Source: Hymenobacter ruricola (lineage in GTDB: Bacteria > Bacteroidota > Bacteroidia > Cytophagales > Hymenobacteraceae). Taken from it: a DNA stretch of 64,000 nucleotides. Below the pieces are notes generated by a model. That model ran no database searches and was not told the origin of the DNA. It saw only the letters and a program-made list of their open reading frames with translations. Every line of letters begins with the position of its first letter. The stretch's first letter is position 1. The translations under genes were made by a program, and so were the position numbers. Positions 15,726 to 22,447 of the stretch are shown piece by piece. Location: contig NZ_JADQDM010000001.1 in NCBI RefSeq assembly GCF_015694525.1, positions 868,001 to 932,000 on the forward strand. Reading direction: 5' to 3'.

Positions 15726-16733
15726 ATGCAAGCTCTCCAACTCGACGCCATTAACCAGCCCGCCGCCGTGCGCGACGTGCCCACGCCCACGCCCGGCCCC
15801 GGCGAAATCCTCGTCCGGCTCCACGCCGCCGCCCTTAACCACCGCGACGTCTGGATTCAAAAGGGCCAGTACGGCGGCATCAAGCTGCCCTGCATCCTGG
15901 GCGCCGACGGCGCCGGTGAAGTAGCCACCCACGGCCCCGAAGTGCCCGCTGAGGCGCCCGCGGTGGGTGCCCGCGTGCTGCTCTACCCCGGCCTGCGCTG
16001 GGGCAATAATCCGAAAGTCCAGGCCAAAGACTTTGTGGTGCGGGGCATGCCCGACCCCGGCACATTTGCCGAATACATCACCCTGCCCGCCGAATACGTC
16101 CGGCCGCTGCCGGCCCACCTCAGCTATGAGCAGGGCGCAGCGCTGCCGCTGGGCGGGCTCACAGCCTACCGGGCCGCCTTCAGCCGCGCCCGGGTGCAGG
16201 CTGGCGAGCGGGTGCTGGTGACGGGCGTGGGCGGCGGCGTGGCGCTGCTGGCCGCGCAGTTTTGCGCCGCCCGCGGGGCCGAGGTCTGGGTCACGTCCAG
16301 CTCCGACGACAAGCTGGCCCGCGCCCGGGCGCTGGGCGCGAAAGGCGGCATCAAGTACACGGCTGAGAACTGGGTGAAAACCCTCATGCAGCAAGCCGGT
16401 GGCCCGTTCGACGTCATCATTGACAGCGCCGCCGGGCCGGCCTTCAACGCCCTGCTCGACGCGGCCGCGCCGGGCGGGCGCATCGTGTTCTACGGCGGCA
16501 CGCTGGGCGCCATTCCGGACCTGCCGCCCGCCAAAGTGTTCTGGAAGCAACTCAGCATCCTCGGCTCCACCATGGGCTCGCCGCAGGACTTTGAAGACAT
16601 GCTGGCGCTGGTGACCGAGAAGCAAATCGTGCCGGTGGTGGATGAGGTGTTCCCGTTGGCGGAAGGCGAAGCCGCCCTGCGCCGCATGGACGCCGGCGTG
16701 CAGTTCGGCAAAATCGTGCTGAAGATTGGCTGA
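15726..16733 (+). CDS. Zinc-independent medium-chain dehydrogenase/quinone reductase family oxidoreductase
   Basis: A 335-residue cytosolic protein starting at the ATG at 15726. The N-terminal GroES-like domain contains PTPGPGEILVRLHAAALNHR, DVWIQKGQYG and ILGADGAGEV. The Rossmann domain follows with a nucleotide-binding loop VLVTGVGGGVALLAAQFC and VTSSSDDKLARARALGAKGG. The four structural-zinc cysteines and the usual Cys/His catalytic zinc ligands are absent, which points to the quinone-oxidoreductase/enoyl-reductase-like branch using NADPH rather than an alcohol dehydrogenase. The true substrate is not predictable. The gene is flanked by two members of the palindromic repeat family. Confidence 0.9.
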   Translation: MQALQLDAINQPAAVRDVPTPTPGPGEILVRLHAAALNHRDVWIQKGQYGGIKLPCILGADGAGEVATHGPEVPAEAPAVGARVLLYPGLRWGNNPKVQAKDFVVRGMPDPGTFAEYITLPAEYVRPLPAHLSYEQGAALPLGGLTAYRAAFSRARVQAGERVLVTGVGGGVALLAAQFCAARGAEVWVTSSSDDKLARARALGAKGGIKYTAENWVKTLMQQAGGPFDVIIDSAAGPAFNALLDAAAPGGRIVFYGGTLGAIPDLPPAKVFWKQLSILGSTMGSPQDFEDMLALVTEKQIVPVVDEVFPLAEGEAALRRMDAGVQFGKIVLKIG

Positions 16734-16761
16734 GAAAGCAGGGGAGACAGAGCAAAAAGAC

Positions 16762-16859
16762 CGTCATGCTGAGCTTGTCGAAGCATCTCGCGTGTGGCAG
16801 TAATTCATTCGATTGGTTTACTCCTGCACGCGAGATGCTTCGACAAGCTCAGCATGACG
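16762..16859. repeat. Dispersed palindromic repeat, perfect 33-bp arms
   Basis: The left arm (16762-16794) starts CGTCATGCTGAGCTTGTCGA and ends ATCTCGCGTG. The right arm (16827-16859) is its exact reverse complement. The pairing extends imperfectly into the spacer (GGCAG/CTGC). It lies 29 bp after the oxidoreductase stop. Its core shares GTCATGC-GAGC and GAAGCATCT with the other copies but has a different centre (TTGTC instead of GCAGC). Confidence 0.92.
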
Positions 16860-16990
16860 TTTTGGGTTCTAAAGCGTTTTGAAACACGCAAAATTATGCG
16901 CCAAAATCGGCCTCTACGGGAATGAAAACCGCGTTTTTAGGGTTACTACAATACGCTGATATTCCTCTAAAAGCCAGCCCGTTTTCACGT

Positions 16991-17266
16991 ATGAAATCTG
17001 CCGCCGAATACCTCGAAGGTCGTGTGTTTGAAGCCCGCCGTCCGCGCCGCAACCTGCAGGCCGTGGTGGCCCACGCCGACGCCGTGCAAGCCATTGAGCA
17101 AGCCCTCGCCGACGCCGAGAAATACCGCTACCTGCTGATGCGCGCCCTGCGCCACCACGACGCGGCGCAGCCCACCGCCGCGCCCGCCCGCCTGGCCGAC
17201 ATTCGCCCCGCCTTCCCGGCCACGGAAGCGCCGGTTTTGCCTCTGTATCCGGCGTTGGCCGCTTAA
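16991..17266 (+). CDS. Small soluble protein of unknown function
   Basis: A 91-residue protein if translation starts at the ATG at 16991. A longer version from 16922 is possible, but that stretch is AT-rich and looks like a leader. It reads MKSAAEYLEGRVFEARRP, then QAVVAHADAVQAIEQALADA and YRYLLMRALRHHDAAQP, predicted mainly helical with a Pro/Ala-rich tail. I recognise no family. A good terminator follows within 25 bp, which supports a real single-gene transcript. The neighbouring FAD gene converges on it. Confidence 0.6.
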   Translation: MKSAAEYLEGRVFEARRPRRNLQAVVAHADAVQAIEQALADAEKYRYLLMRALRHHDAAQPTAAPARLADIRPAFPATEAPVLPLYPALAA

Positions 17267-17289
17267 GCCGCCATGCTTCCATTGCCCAC

Positions 17290-17321
17290 AAAAGCCGCTT
17301 TCGCAGGGAAGCGGCTTTTTT
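17290..17321. terminator. Bidirectional intrinsic terminator
   Basis: AAAAGCCGCTT (17290-17300) pairs with AAGCGGCTTTT (17309-17319) and is followed by T residues on the plus strand. An A-run before the stem gives a T-run on the minus strand. It lies between two convergent genes, so it can serve both. Confidence 0.85.
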
Positions 17322-17331
17322 ATGGCCCCGG

Positions 17332-18732
17332 CTACGCGCCCTGGCTTACGCGCCGCGCCAGTTCCGCGGCTAAAGCGGCGGCCTGCTGCCGCAATTCCGG
17401 CACGGCCGTCGACTCAAAATAGGCCGGGCGCCGGCTGGGCCCGAGGGTGAAGAGGGTGGCGGAAACCACGCCGTCGGGGCCGCGCACGGCCCCGTGCGCG
17501 TCGGTGAGCATGCCCAGGCCCAGCGGGTCGGCGGCCAGGTGGCCGGCGTCGCGCAGGTGCATCACCAGCGGGTCGGCAATGCGGCCGTAGTCGAGCAGCG
17601 GGCCGGCGCAGCACACCACATGCCGGGCCGTGAGCCAGGAGCCGGGGGCGCCGTGGGGCCGCACGCGCACGTTCAGGTGGTCGCCGGCCGGGAGGATTTC
17701 GCGCACCGTGCCGATTTTCAATTGCACCAGGCCGGCGGCGGAGAGGTCGGCCAGGGCCTGGGCATTCTGGGGTGGGCTGCGGTGCCGGGCCACCGACCAC
17801 GGGCCCGCCAGGTGCCGCAAAAAGCGGCGCTGCTCCACCAGCGGCCACGCGCCCCAGATGCGGCCCAAATCCGGCCGCAGGCAATCAATTACCTGGCGCC
17901 AGTCCACGCCCTGCGCCGCCGCCGCGCGCAAGTGGCGCTTGAATACGGCCAGCACGCCCGCCACGGTGGTTTTGTCGGCCAGCTCGGGGTAAAAGCTGGG
18001 GTAGGGCGGTGCCACCGGGCCGTGGGCGGTGGGCCAGCGGCCGTGCCGGGCCACCACGGTCACGGGCGCGCGGTGTCCGTCTTTGTGCAGGGCCAGCAGC
18101 ACGTCCACGGCCGTCAGGCCGGAGCCGATGAGCAGCACCTCGTCATCTGGCCCGATGCGGCGCAGGTTGCCGATGGCCCAGGGGTCGGCGTGGTAGCCGG
18201 GGTGGTGCAGGTAGCGGTGGTCGGGTCCGGCGGGCGGCGGGGGCGGGAAGTTGCCAAGGGCTAGTACCACGTAGTCGCTGCTGATTTCGGTGCCGTTGGC
18301 CAGCAGCACCTGGCGGCGGCCCGGGCCTCCCCGTAAGGGTGCCGTCAGGGCCCTACTGTTGTGCCAGAGAATGCGCGGCGCGGCGGCCGTGGGCGCCAGG
18401 GCCGCACCCAGCTCTTCTTGCAGATAGCGCCCGTAGGTGGCCCGGGCGGCAAACTCCGGCACGCCAGCGGCGCTTTCGGGCTGGGTTTTCAGCCAGTCGG
18501 CAAAATGGCCGGGAGCGTCGGGGTAGAGGCTGAGCGCGCCGGGGCGCACGTTCAGCAGATACTCCGGCCGGCGCGCGCTGTAAGCCAGGCCGGGACCGGG
18601 AATTTCCCGGGGCTCAATCAGGTGAATTTCGGCCTGCCGCAACGCTGGCTGCTGCCGCAATTGCAGCGCCAGCGCCGTGCCCGCAAAGCCGCCGCCCACG
18701 ATGGTAATGACGGGACGGACGGCGTGAGTCAC
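17332..18732 (-). CDS. FAD/NAD(P)-binding protein (HpyO/YdhS-like oxidoreductase family)
   Basis: A 466-residue protein if it starts at the GTG at 18732 (VTHAVRPVITIVGGG). The frame runs further upstream into a palindromic repeat, but that part would be repeat-encoded and was rejected. The FAD-binding loop is IVGGGFAGTALALQL at the N-terminus. A second nucleotide-binding loop is LLIGSGLTAVDVLLALH near residue 170. Other family-like segments are PGLAYSARRPEYLLNVRPG and YVVLALGNFPPP. Members are flavoproteins, sometimes monooxygenase-like; substrates are mostly unknown. It lies downstream of hldD on the same strand and may be co-transcribed with it through the palindrome. Confidence 0.88.
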   Translation of the reverse strand: MTHAVRPVITIVGGGFAGTALALQLRQQPALRQAEIHLIEPREIPGPGLAYSARRPEYLLNVRPGALSLYPDAPGHFADWLKTQPESAAGVPEFAARATYGRYLQEELGAALAPTAAAPRILWHNSRALTAPLRGGPGRRQVLLANGTEISSDYVVLALGNFPPPPPAGPDHRYLHHPGYHADPWAIGNLRRIGPDDEVLLIGSGLTAVDVLLALHKDGHRAPVTVVARHGRWPTAHGPVAPPYPSFYPELADKTTVAGVLAVFKRHLRAAAAQGVDWRQVIDCLRPDLGRIWGAWPLVEQRRFLRHLAGPWSVARHRSPPQNAQALADLSAAGLVQLKIGTVREILPAGDHLNVRVRPHGAPGSWLTARHVVCCAGPLLDYGRIADPLVMHLRDAGHLAADPLGLGMLTDAHGAVRGPDGVVSATLFTLGPSRRPAYFESTAVPELRQQAAALAAELARRVSQGA

Positions 18733-18761
18733 GGGCGGGGGCGGCAAAGTGAAGTTAAGAA

Positions 18762-18851
18762 CGTCATGCAGAGCGCAGCGAAGCATCTTTACCGCGCAAC
18801 TAAGCATGTTTACTATTGCGGTAAAGATGCTTCGCTGCGCTCTGCATGACG
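18762..18851. repeat. Dispersed palindromic repeat, perfect 34-bp arms
   Basis: The left arm (18762-18795) starts CGTCATGCAGAGCGCAGCGA and ends TTTACCGC. The right arm (18818-18851) is its exact reverse complement, with a 22-bp spacer. It lies between hldD and the FAD gene. The arms reach to within 30 bp of the FAD gene's GTG start, so a transcript from hldD would carry the hairpin. Confidence 0.93.
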
Positions 18852-18877
18852 ACCAATAAAGTAAGTCGTTGGGCTAA

Positions 18878-19846
18878 CTACATGTACCGGCCCGGCACCA
18901 GGTAGTTCTGCACGTAGTCCTGAATGCCGTCTTCCAGCCGCGTAAACGGCTGGTCGTAGCCGATGCTTTGGAGCTTGCTCATGTCGGCTTCGGTGAAGTA
19001 CTGGTACTTGTCGCGAATGTCCTCGGGCGTGTCTTTAAACTGAATGTCCGCCGTGCGGCCCAGGGCCTGGAACGTGTTAAGAGCCAAATCCAGAAAGGTG
19101 CGGGCCTGGCCGCTGCCCAGGTTGTAGATGCCGGAATGGGTGCGGTTATTTAGCAGGAAATAGCACACTTCCACCACGTCCTTCACGTACACAAAATCGC
19201 GCATCTGGCCACCGTCGGTGTAGTCGGGATTATGGGACTTAAACAGCATCATCGAGCCCGTTTGCTGAATCTGGTGGAAGGCGTGGAAAATCACCGAGGC
19301 CATGCGGCCCTTGTGAAATTCGTTGGGGCCGTACACGTTGAAAAACTTCAGCCCGGCCCAGAAATAGGGCTTTTCGGCCTGAGCCAGGGCCCAGTTGTCG
19401 AAGTCGTTTTTGGAGTCGCCGTAGGGATTAAGCGGGCGGTAGAGCGGAAACAGGGCCTCGTCGGTGTCGGTGTAGCCCAGGGTGCCGTCGCCGTAGGTGG
19501 CGGCCGAGGAAGCGTACACCAGCGGCAAATTATACTTCACGCACGCCTGCCACATCTGCTTGGAATAGTTCAGGTTGAGCACGTCGAACACGGCCGGGTC
19601 CATCTCGGTGGTGTCGGTGCGGGCGCCGAGGTGGAAGACGAATTCCACCTGCTCGTGGTGGGCGTCGAGCCACTCAAAAAACGTTTCGCGGTCCACGTAC
19701 TCGCGCAGCTTTTTGCCCTGGATGTTGGGCAGCTTCTTTTCAACTGAGAAATTATCCACCGCCACCACGTCGTTGAAATTGGCGGCGTTGAGGCGGGCGA
19801 CTAGGCAGCTGGCAATAAAGCCGGCCGCGCCGGTGACTACTATCAT
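18878..19846 (-). CDS. hldD: ADP-L-glycero-D-manno-heptose-6-epimerase
   Basis: A 322-residue short-chain dehydrogenase/epimerase. The NAD(P)-binding loop is VTGAAGFIASCLVARLN at the N-terminus. The catalytic triad region shows YASSAATYGDG and the YxxxK motif in NPYGDSKNDF. Family-specific segments are FFNVYGPNEFHKGRMASV and DGGQMRDFVYVKDVV. The length matches HldD (RfaD). The enzyme makes ADP-L-glycero-beta-D-manno-heptose for the inner core of lipopolysaccharide. It lies 2.6 kb from lpxB, another LPS gene, although not in the same operon. A TAnnTTTG box 23 bp upstream of its ATG on the minus strand is the likely promoter. Confidence 0.92.
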   Translation of the reverse strand: MIVVTGAAGFIASCLVARLNAANFNDVVAVDNFSVEKKLPNIQGKKLREYVDRETFFEWLDAHHEQVEFVFHLGARTDTTEMDPAVFDVLNLNYSKQMWQACVKYNLPLVYASSAATYGDGTLGYTDTDEALFPLYRPLNPYGDSKNDFDNWALAQAEKPYFWAGLKFFNVYGPNEFHKGRMASVIFHAFHQIQQTGSMMLFKSHNPDYTDGGQMRDFVYVKDVVEVCYFLLNNRTHSGIYNLGSGQARTFLDLALNTFQALGRTADIQFKDTPEDIRDKYQYFTEADMSKLQSIGYDQPFTRLEDGIQDYVQNYLVPGRYM

Positions 19847-19869
19847 AGGGTGGGGGCTTGAGGACGGGG

Positions 19870-19877
19870 CAAAGGTA
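19870..19877 (-). promoter_or_regulatory. -7 box of the hldD promoter (TACCTTTG on the minus strand)
   Basis: Plus-strand CAAAGGTA reads TACCTTTG on the minus strand and matches TAnnTTTG. Its end is 23 bp from the hldD ATG at 19846. No good TTG was found 19-21 bp upstream. Confidence 0.6.
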
Positions 19878-19901
19878 AACCGACGCGCCGGGTGGCGCCG
19901 C

Positions 19902-19909
19902 TACCTTTG
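19902..19909 (+). promoter_or_regulatory. -7 box of the btuF-like gene promoter (TACCTTTG), probable leaderless transcript
   Basis: TACCTTTG ends only 4 bp before the ATG at 19914. If transcription starts the usual few bases after the box, the mRNA would begin at or next to the start codon. The same 8-mer faces the other way at 19870, so two divergent promoters lie 24 bp apart. Confidence 0.6.
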
Positions 19910-19913
19910 CGGC

Positions 19914-20825
19914 ATGCGTTTCCTGTTGTTGCTTTTACCGCTGGCGTGGCTGGCAAGTTGCCAATCCGAGTCCAAACCGGCCGCCCCCGTGGCCGTGCAC
20001 GATGGCATGGGCCGCGCCCTCACGCTGCCCGCGCACCCTCGCCGCGTGCTGGCCCTGGCCCCCAGCATGACCGAAATGCTCTACGCCGTGGCCGATACCG
20101 CCACCATCGTGGCCCGCTGCCCGCAGGATAATTTCCCCGCCGCCGTGCTGCAAAAGCCCGTCGTCAACAACTACCCGCTGGATATGGAGCGCCTCATCAC
20201 CCTGAAGCCCGACGTGGTGTTCACCGTCGAAGGCATCACGTCGGTAGACGATGCCCAGCGCCTGCAGGACCTGGGTATTCCGGTATATTACATGCGTTTC
20301 CGTAAAGTTGAGGACGTATTCTCCGGTGTGGAGGAGCTAAGCCGGCTGCTGGGCCGCCCCGCGCAGGGCCACCGCGTGGCCGACTCGCTGCGCCAGCGTC
20401 TGAAAAGCCTCACCAGTTCACCAACCCAACCATCCGACGCCCCACCAAAAGTCCTGGCCATCACCTGGCAGGACCCCATCTACTGCTACGGCCAGAACAC
20501 GCTCTTTACCGACGAAATCCGTTTGGCCGGGGGCCAGAACGCCGTCACCGAAACCTTTCCGCAGCCCTACCCGGCCCTGACGCGCGAATACATCCTCAAG
20601 CTCAACCCCGACGTGCTGCTCGGCGGCAGCTTCGGGAAGCTGGACAGCACGTTTTTCAAAAGCTACCCGGAGCTGCGCCGCATCAACGCGTACAAAAGTC
20701 GCCGCGTCTTCGCCATCACCGGCAACCTCATGGAGCGTCCGGGGCCGCGCGTCGTGGAGTCGGTGCGGGAACTCCAAGCGCTGCTTAATCAGCCTGCTGC
20801 CAAGTCAACCGCCGCCGCCCGCTGA
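19914..20825 (+). CDS. Helical-backbone metal/cobalamin receptor (BtuF/FhuD-like) substrate-binding lipoprotein
   Basis: A 303-residue lipoprotein with signal peptide and lipobox LASC followed by QSESKPAAPVAV. The body is a periplasmic-binding-protein type III fold: MGRALTLPAHPRRVLALAPS, then MTEMLYAVADTATIVARCP, LDMERLITLKPDVVFTVEG and YILKLNPDVLLGGSFGK. Such proteins capture cobalamin, haem or ferric siderophores in the periplasm and pass them to a BtuCD/FecCD-type transporter. The permease gene starts inside this gene's stop codon (TGATG, 1-bp overlap), so the pair is translationally coupled. The exact ligand (B12 or a siderophore) is not decided by sequence. Confidence 0.88.
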   Translation: MRFLLLLLPLAWLASCQSESKPAAPVAVHDGMGRALTLPAHPRRVLALAPSMTEMLYAVADTATIVARCPQDNFPAAVLQKPVVNNYPLDMERLITLKPDVVFTVEGITSVDDAQRLQDLGIPVYYMRFRKVEDVFSGVEELSRLLGRPAQGHRVADSLRQRLKSLTSSPTQPSDAPPKVLAITWQDPIYCYGQNTLFTDEIRLAGGQNAVTETFPQPYPALTREYILKLNPDVLLGGSFGKLDSTFFKSYPELRRINAYKSRRVFAITGNLMERPGPRVVESVRELQALLNQPAAKSTAAAR

Positions 20826-21826
20826 TGCCCGCCCGTCGCCCGTTGCTGTGGTTGATGCTGGGCCTGGGGCTCGTGGTGGCGCTGGTAGTGCTGGGCTTGC
20901 GCGTGGGCAGCTACGCCACTTCCTACGGCTTCATCCTGAATACTTTCCGGCATTACGACCCCGCCGACCCGGCCCAGCTGGTGCTGGTGCAGCTGCGGCT
21001 GCCGCGCCTGCTGCTGGCCCTGCTGGCCGGCGCCAGCCTGGCCGTGAGCGGCTACCTGCTCCAAACCCTCGTCACCAACCCGCTGGCCGACCCGTATTTG
21101 CTGGGCACGGCTTCGGGCGCGTCGCTGGGCGCCATTGCCAGCTACGTGCTGGTGCCTTCGCTCACGCTGGCGGGCGTGTATTTGCCGCCGGTGGCGGCGC
21201 TGGCGGGGGCGTTGGCGGCCACGCTGCTGGTGGTGGCGCTGGGCACGCGACGGGGGCGCATTTTGCCGGCGCCGCTGCTGCTGGCGGGGGTGGCGGTGGG
21301 GGCGCTGGCCTCGGCGGTGGGCAGCCTGCTCACGTTTCTGGCCTCGCCGGAGGGCAGCCTGCGCAGCGTGGTATTTTGGGCGTTTGGCAGCTTCGAGCGG
21401 GCCGGGTGGGGCGTGCTGCCGTACCCGGCGGCGGTGCTGATTGTCAGCCTGTTCGTCATGGCTTTTTTGCAGAAAGACCTGAACCTGTTGCTGCTGGGGG
21501 AGGAGCGGGCCGCTGCCCTGGGCCTGCCGGTGGCGCGGCGGCGCTGGCTGCTGGTGCTGCTGGCGGCCGGCCTCACCGGGGGCGTGGTGGCACTGTGCGG
21601 GCCGGTGGGCTTCGTGGGCCTGCTCATTCCGCACCTCACGCGGGGCCTGCTGGGCACCACGGGGCGCTACAACCTGCTGTTTTGCGCGGTGCTGGGCGGC
21701 GGCTTTTTGCTGGCCTGCGACCTGCTGGCGCGGCTGCTCTACCCGCCCGCCGGGCTGCCCGTGGGCTTGGTCACGGCCCTGTTCGGGGTACCCTTCTTCG
21801 TATATTTGCTGCGGAAAAATAATTAA
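20825..21826 (+). CDS. FecCD/BtuC-family ABC transporter permease
   Basis: A 333-residue inner-membrane protein with about ten hydrophobic helices. Family motifs are LRLPRLLLALLAGASLAVSG, then NPLADPYLLGTASGASLGA and GPVGFVGLLIPHLTRGLLG, the last being the ATPase-contact region. It moves cobalamin or ferric siderophore across the inner membrane together with the upstream binding lipoprotein. No ATP-binding subunit follows: the next gene is a PTPS-family enzyme on the same strand after a hairpin array. The ATPase must therefore be encoded elsewhere, unless this half-operon is non-functional. Confidence 0.92.
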   Translation: MPARRPLLWLMLGLGLVVALVVLGLRVGSYATSYGFILNTFRHYDPADPAQLVLVQLRLPRLLLALLAGASLAVSGYLLQTLVTNPLADPYLLGTASGASLGAIASYVLVPSLTLAGVYLPPVAALAGALAATLLVVALGTRRGRILPAPLLLAGVAVGALASAVGSLLTFLASPEGSLRSVVFWAFGSFERAGWGVLPYPAAVLIVSLFVMAFLQKDLNLLLLGEERAAALGLPVARRRWLLVLLAAGLTGGVVALCGPVGFVGLLIPHLTRGLLGTTGRYNLLFCAVLGGGFLLACDLLARLLYPPAGLPVGLVTALFGVPFFVYLLRKNN

Positions 21827-21834
21827 GCTATTAG

Positions 21835-21914
21835 CCTTTAGCTGTTAGCTGTCAGCTTCTTTTTTGGAGGAAGCCCAAGAAAGCTAATGGCTAACCGCTA
21901 GTAGCTAAAAGCTT
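21835..21914. repeat. Inverted array of heptamers (AGCTNTT / AGCTAAN type)
   Basis: Just after the permease stop, the heptamers AGCTATT, AGCCTTT, AGCTGTT, AGCTGTC and AGCTTCT run in tandem. After a T-rich centre (CTTTTTTGGAGGAAG), the right half AGCTAAT, GGCTAAC, CGCTAGT, AGCTAAA follows. The array ends 5 bp before the next start codon. The halves can pair imperfectly. Confidence 0.75.
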
Positions 21915-21919
21915 AGAAA

Positions 21920-22333
21920 ATGATTTACGTTAGCCGCCAGGAACATTTCAACGCCGCCCACAAGCTGCACAACCCCAAGTGGAGCGACGAGCGCAACCGC
22001 GAGGTGTTCGGCCCCTGCGCCAACTCCAACTGGCACGGCCACAATTACGACCTCATCGTGACGGTGAAGGGCGAGCCCGACCCCGAAACCGGCTTTGTGG
22101 TCGATTTGAAGGCCCTTTCCGACCTGCTGCGCACGCACATCACCGAGCAGGTCGACCACAAAAACCTCAACCTCGACGTGCCCTTCATGGCCGGCCAGAT
22201 GGCCAGCACCGAAAACCTGGCCATCGCCTTCTGGCAAATTCTGGAGCGCGAACTGCCCGCCATCACCCAGGCCCGCCTGCACTGCGTTAAACTCTACGAA
22301 ACGCCGCGCAACTTCGTGGAATACTACGGCTGA
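21920..22333 (+). CDS. 6-pyruvoyl-tetrahydropterin synthase / 6-carboxytetrahydropterin synthase family
   Basis: A 137-residue PTPS/QueD-family enzyme. Zinc ligands are His14 in HFNAAH and His39 and His41 in HGHNY; the catalytic Cys33 lies in GPCANSNWHGHNY; a conserved C-terminal Glu is in YETPRNF. The Cys-to-HGH spacing is C-x5-HGH, the pattern of pyruvoyl-tetrahydropterin synthases, whereas bacterial QueD enzymes of queuosine synthesis typically show C-x3-HGH. The family converts 7,8-dihydroneopterin triphosphate to a tetrahydropterin product. The spacing suggests PTPS-II-like chemistry, but no other pterin or queuosine gene is nearby. Length is normal. Confidence 0.88.
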   Translation: MIYVSRQEHFNAAHKLHNPKWSDERNREVFGPCANSNWHGHNYDLIVTVKGEPDPETGFVVDLKALSDLLRTHITEQVDHKNLNLDVPFMAGQMASTENLAIAFWQILERELPAITQARLHCVKLYETPRNFVEYYG

Positions 22334-22445
22334 AGAAGTTAAGAGTTGAGAGTTGACAGTTAGGAGTTGGACCTTGGCGGATTTTCGCGCAGGTGCCATT
22401 CAGAACCAGAACTCCTAACTCCTAACTATTAACTCTTAACTCACT
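22334..22445. repeat. Inverted array of heptamers (AGGAGTT / AACTCCT type)
   Basis: The left half begins right after the stop codon: AGAAGTT, AAGAGTT, GAGAGTT, GACAGTT, AGGAGTT. About 45 bp of ordinary sequence follows. The right half is AACTCCT, AACTCCT, AACTATT, AACTCTT, AACTCAC. It fills the gap between the PTPS-family gene and lpxB and ends 2 bp before the lpxB ATG. Confidence 0.85.
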
Positions 22446-22447
22446 AA

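Noticed and set aside
18733..18807. N-terminal extension of the FAD-binding protein
   Set aside because: The added codons are encoded by the left arm of the palindromic repeat and precede the conserved dinucleotide-binding start. GTG at 18732 fits the family better.
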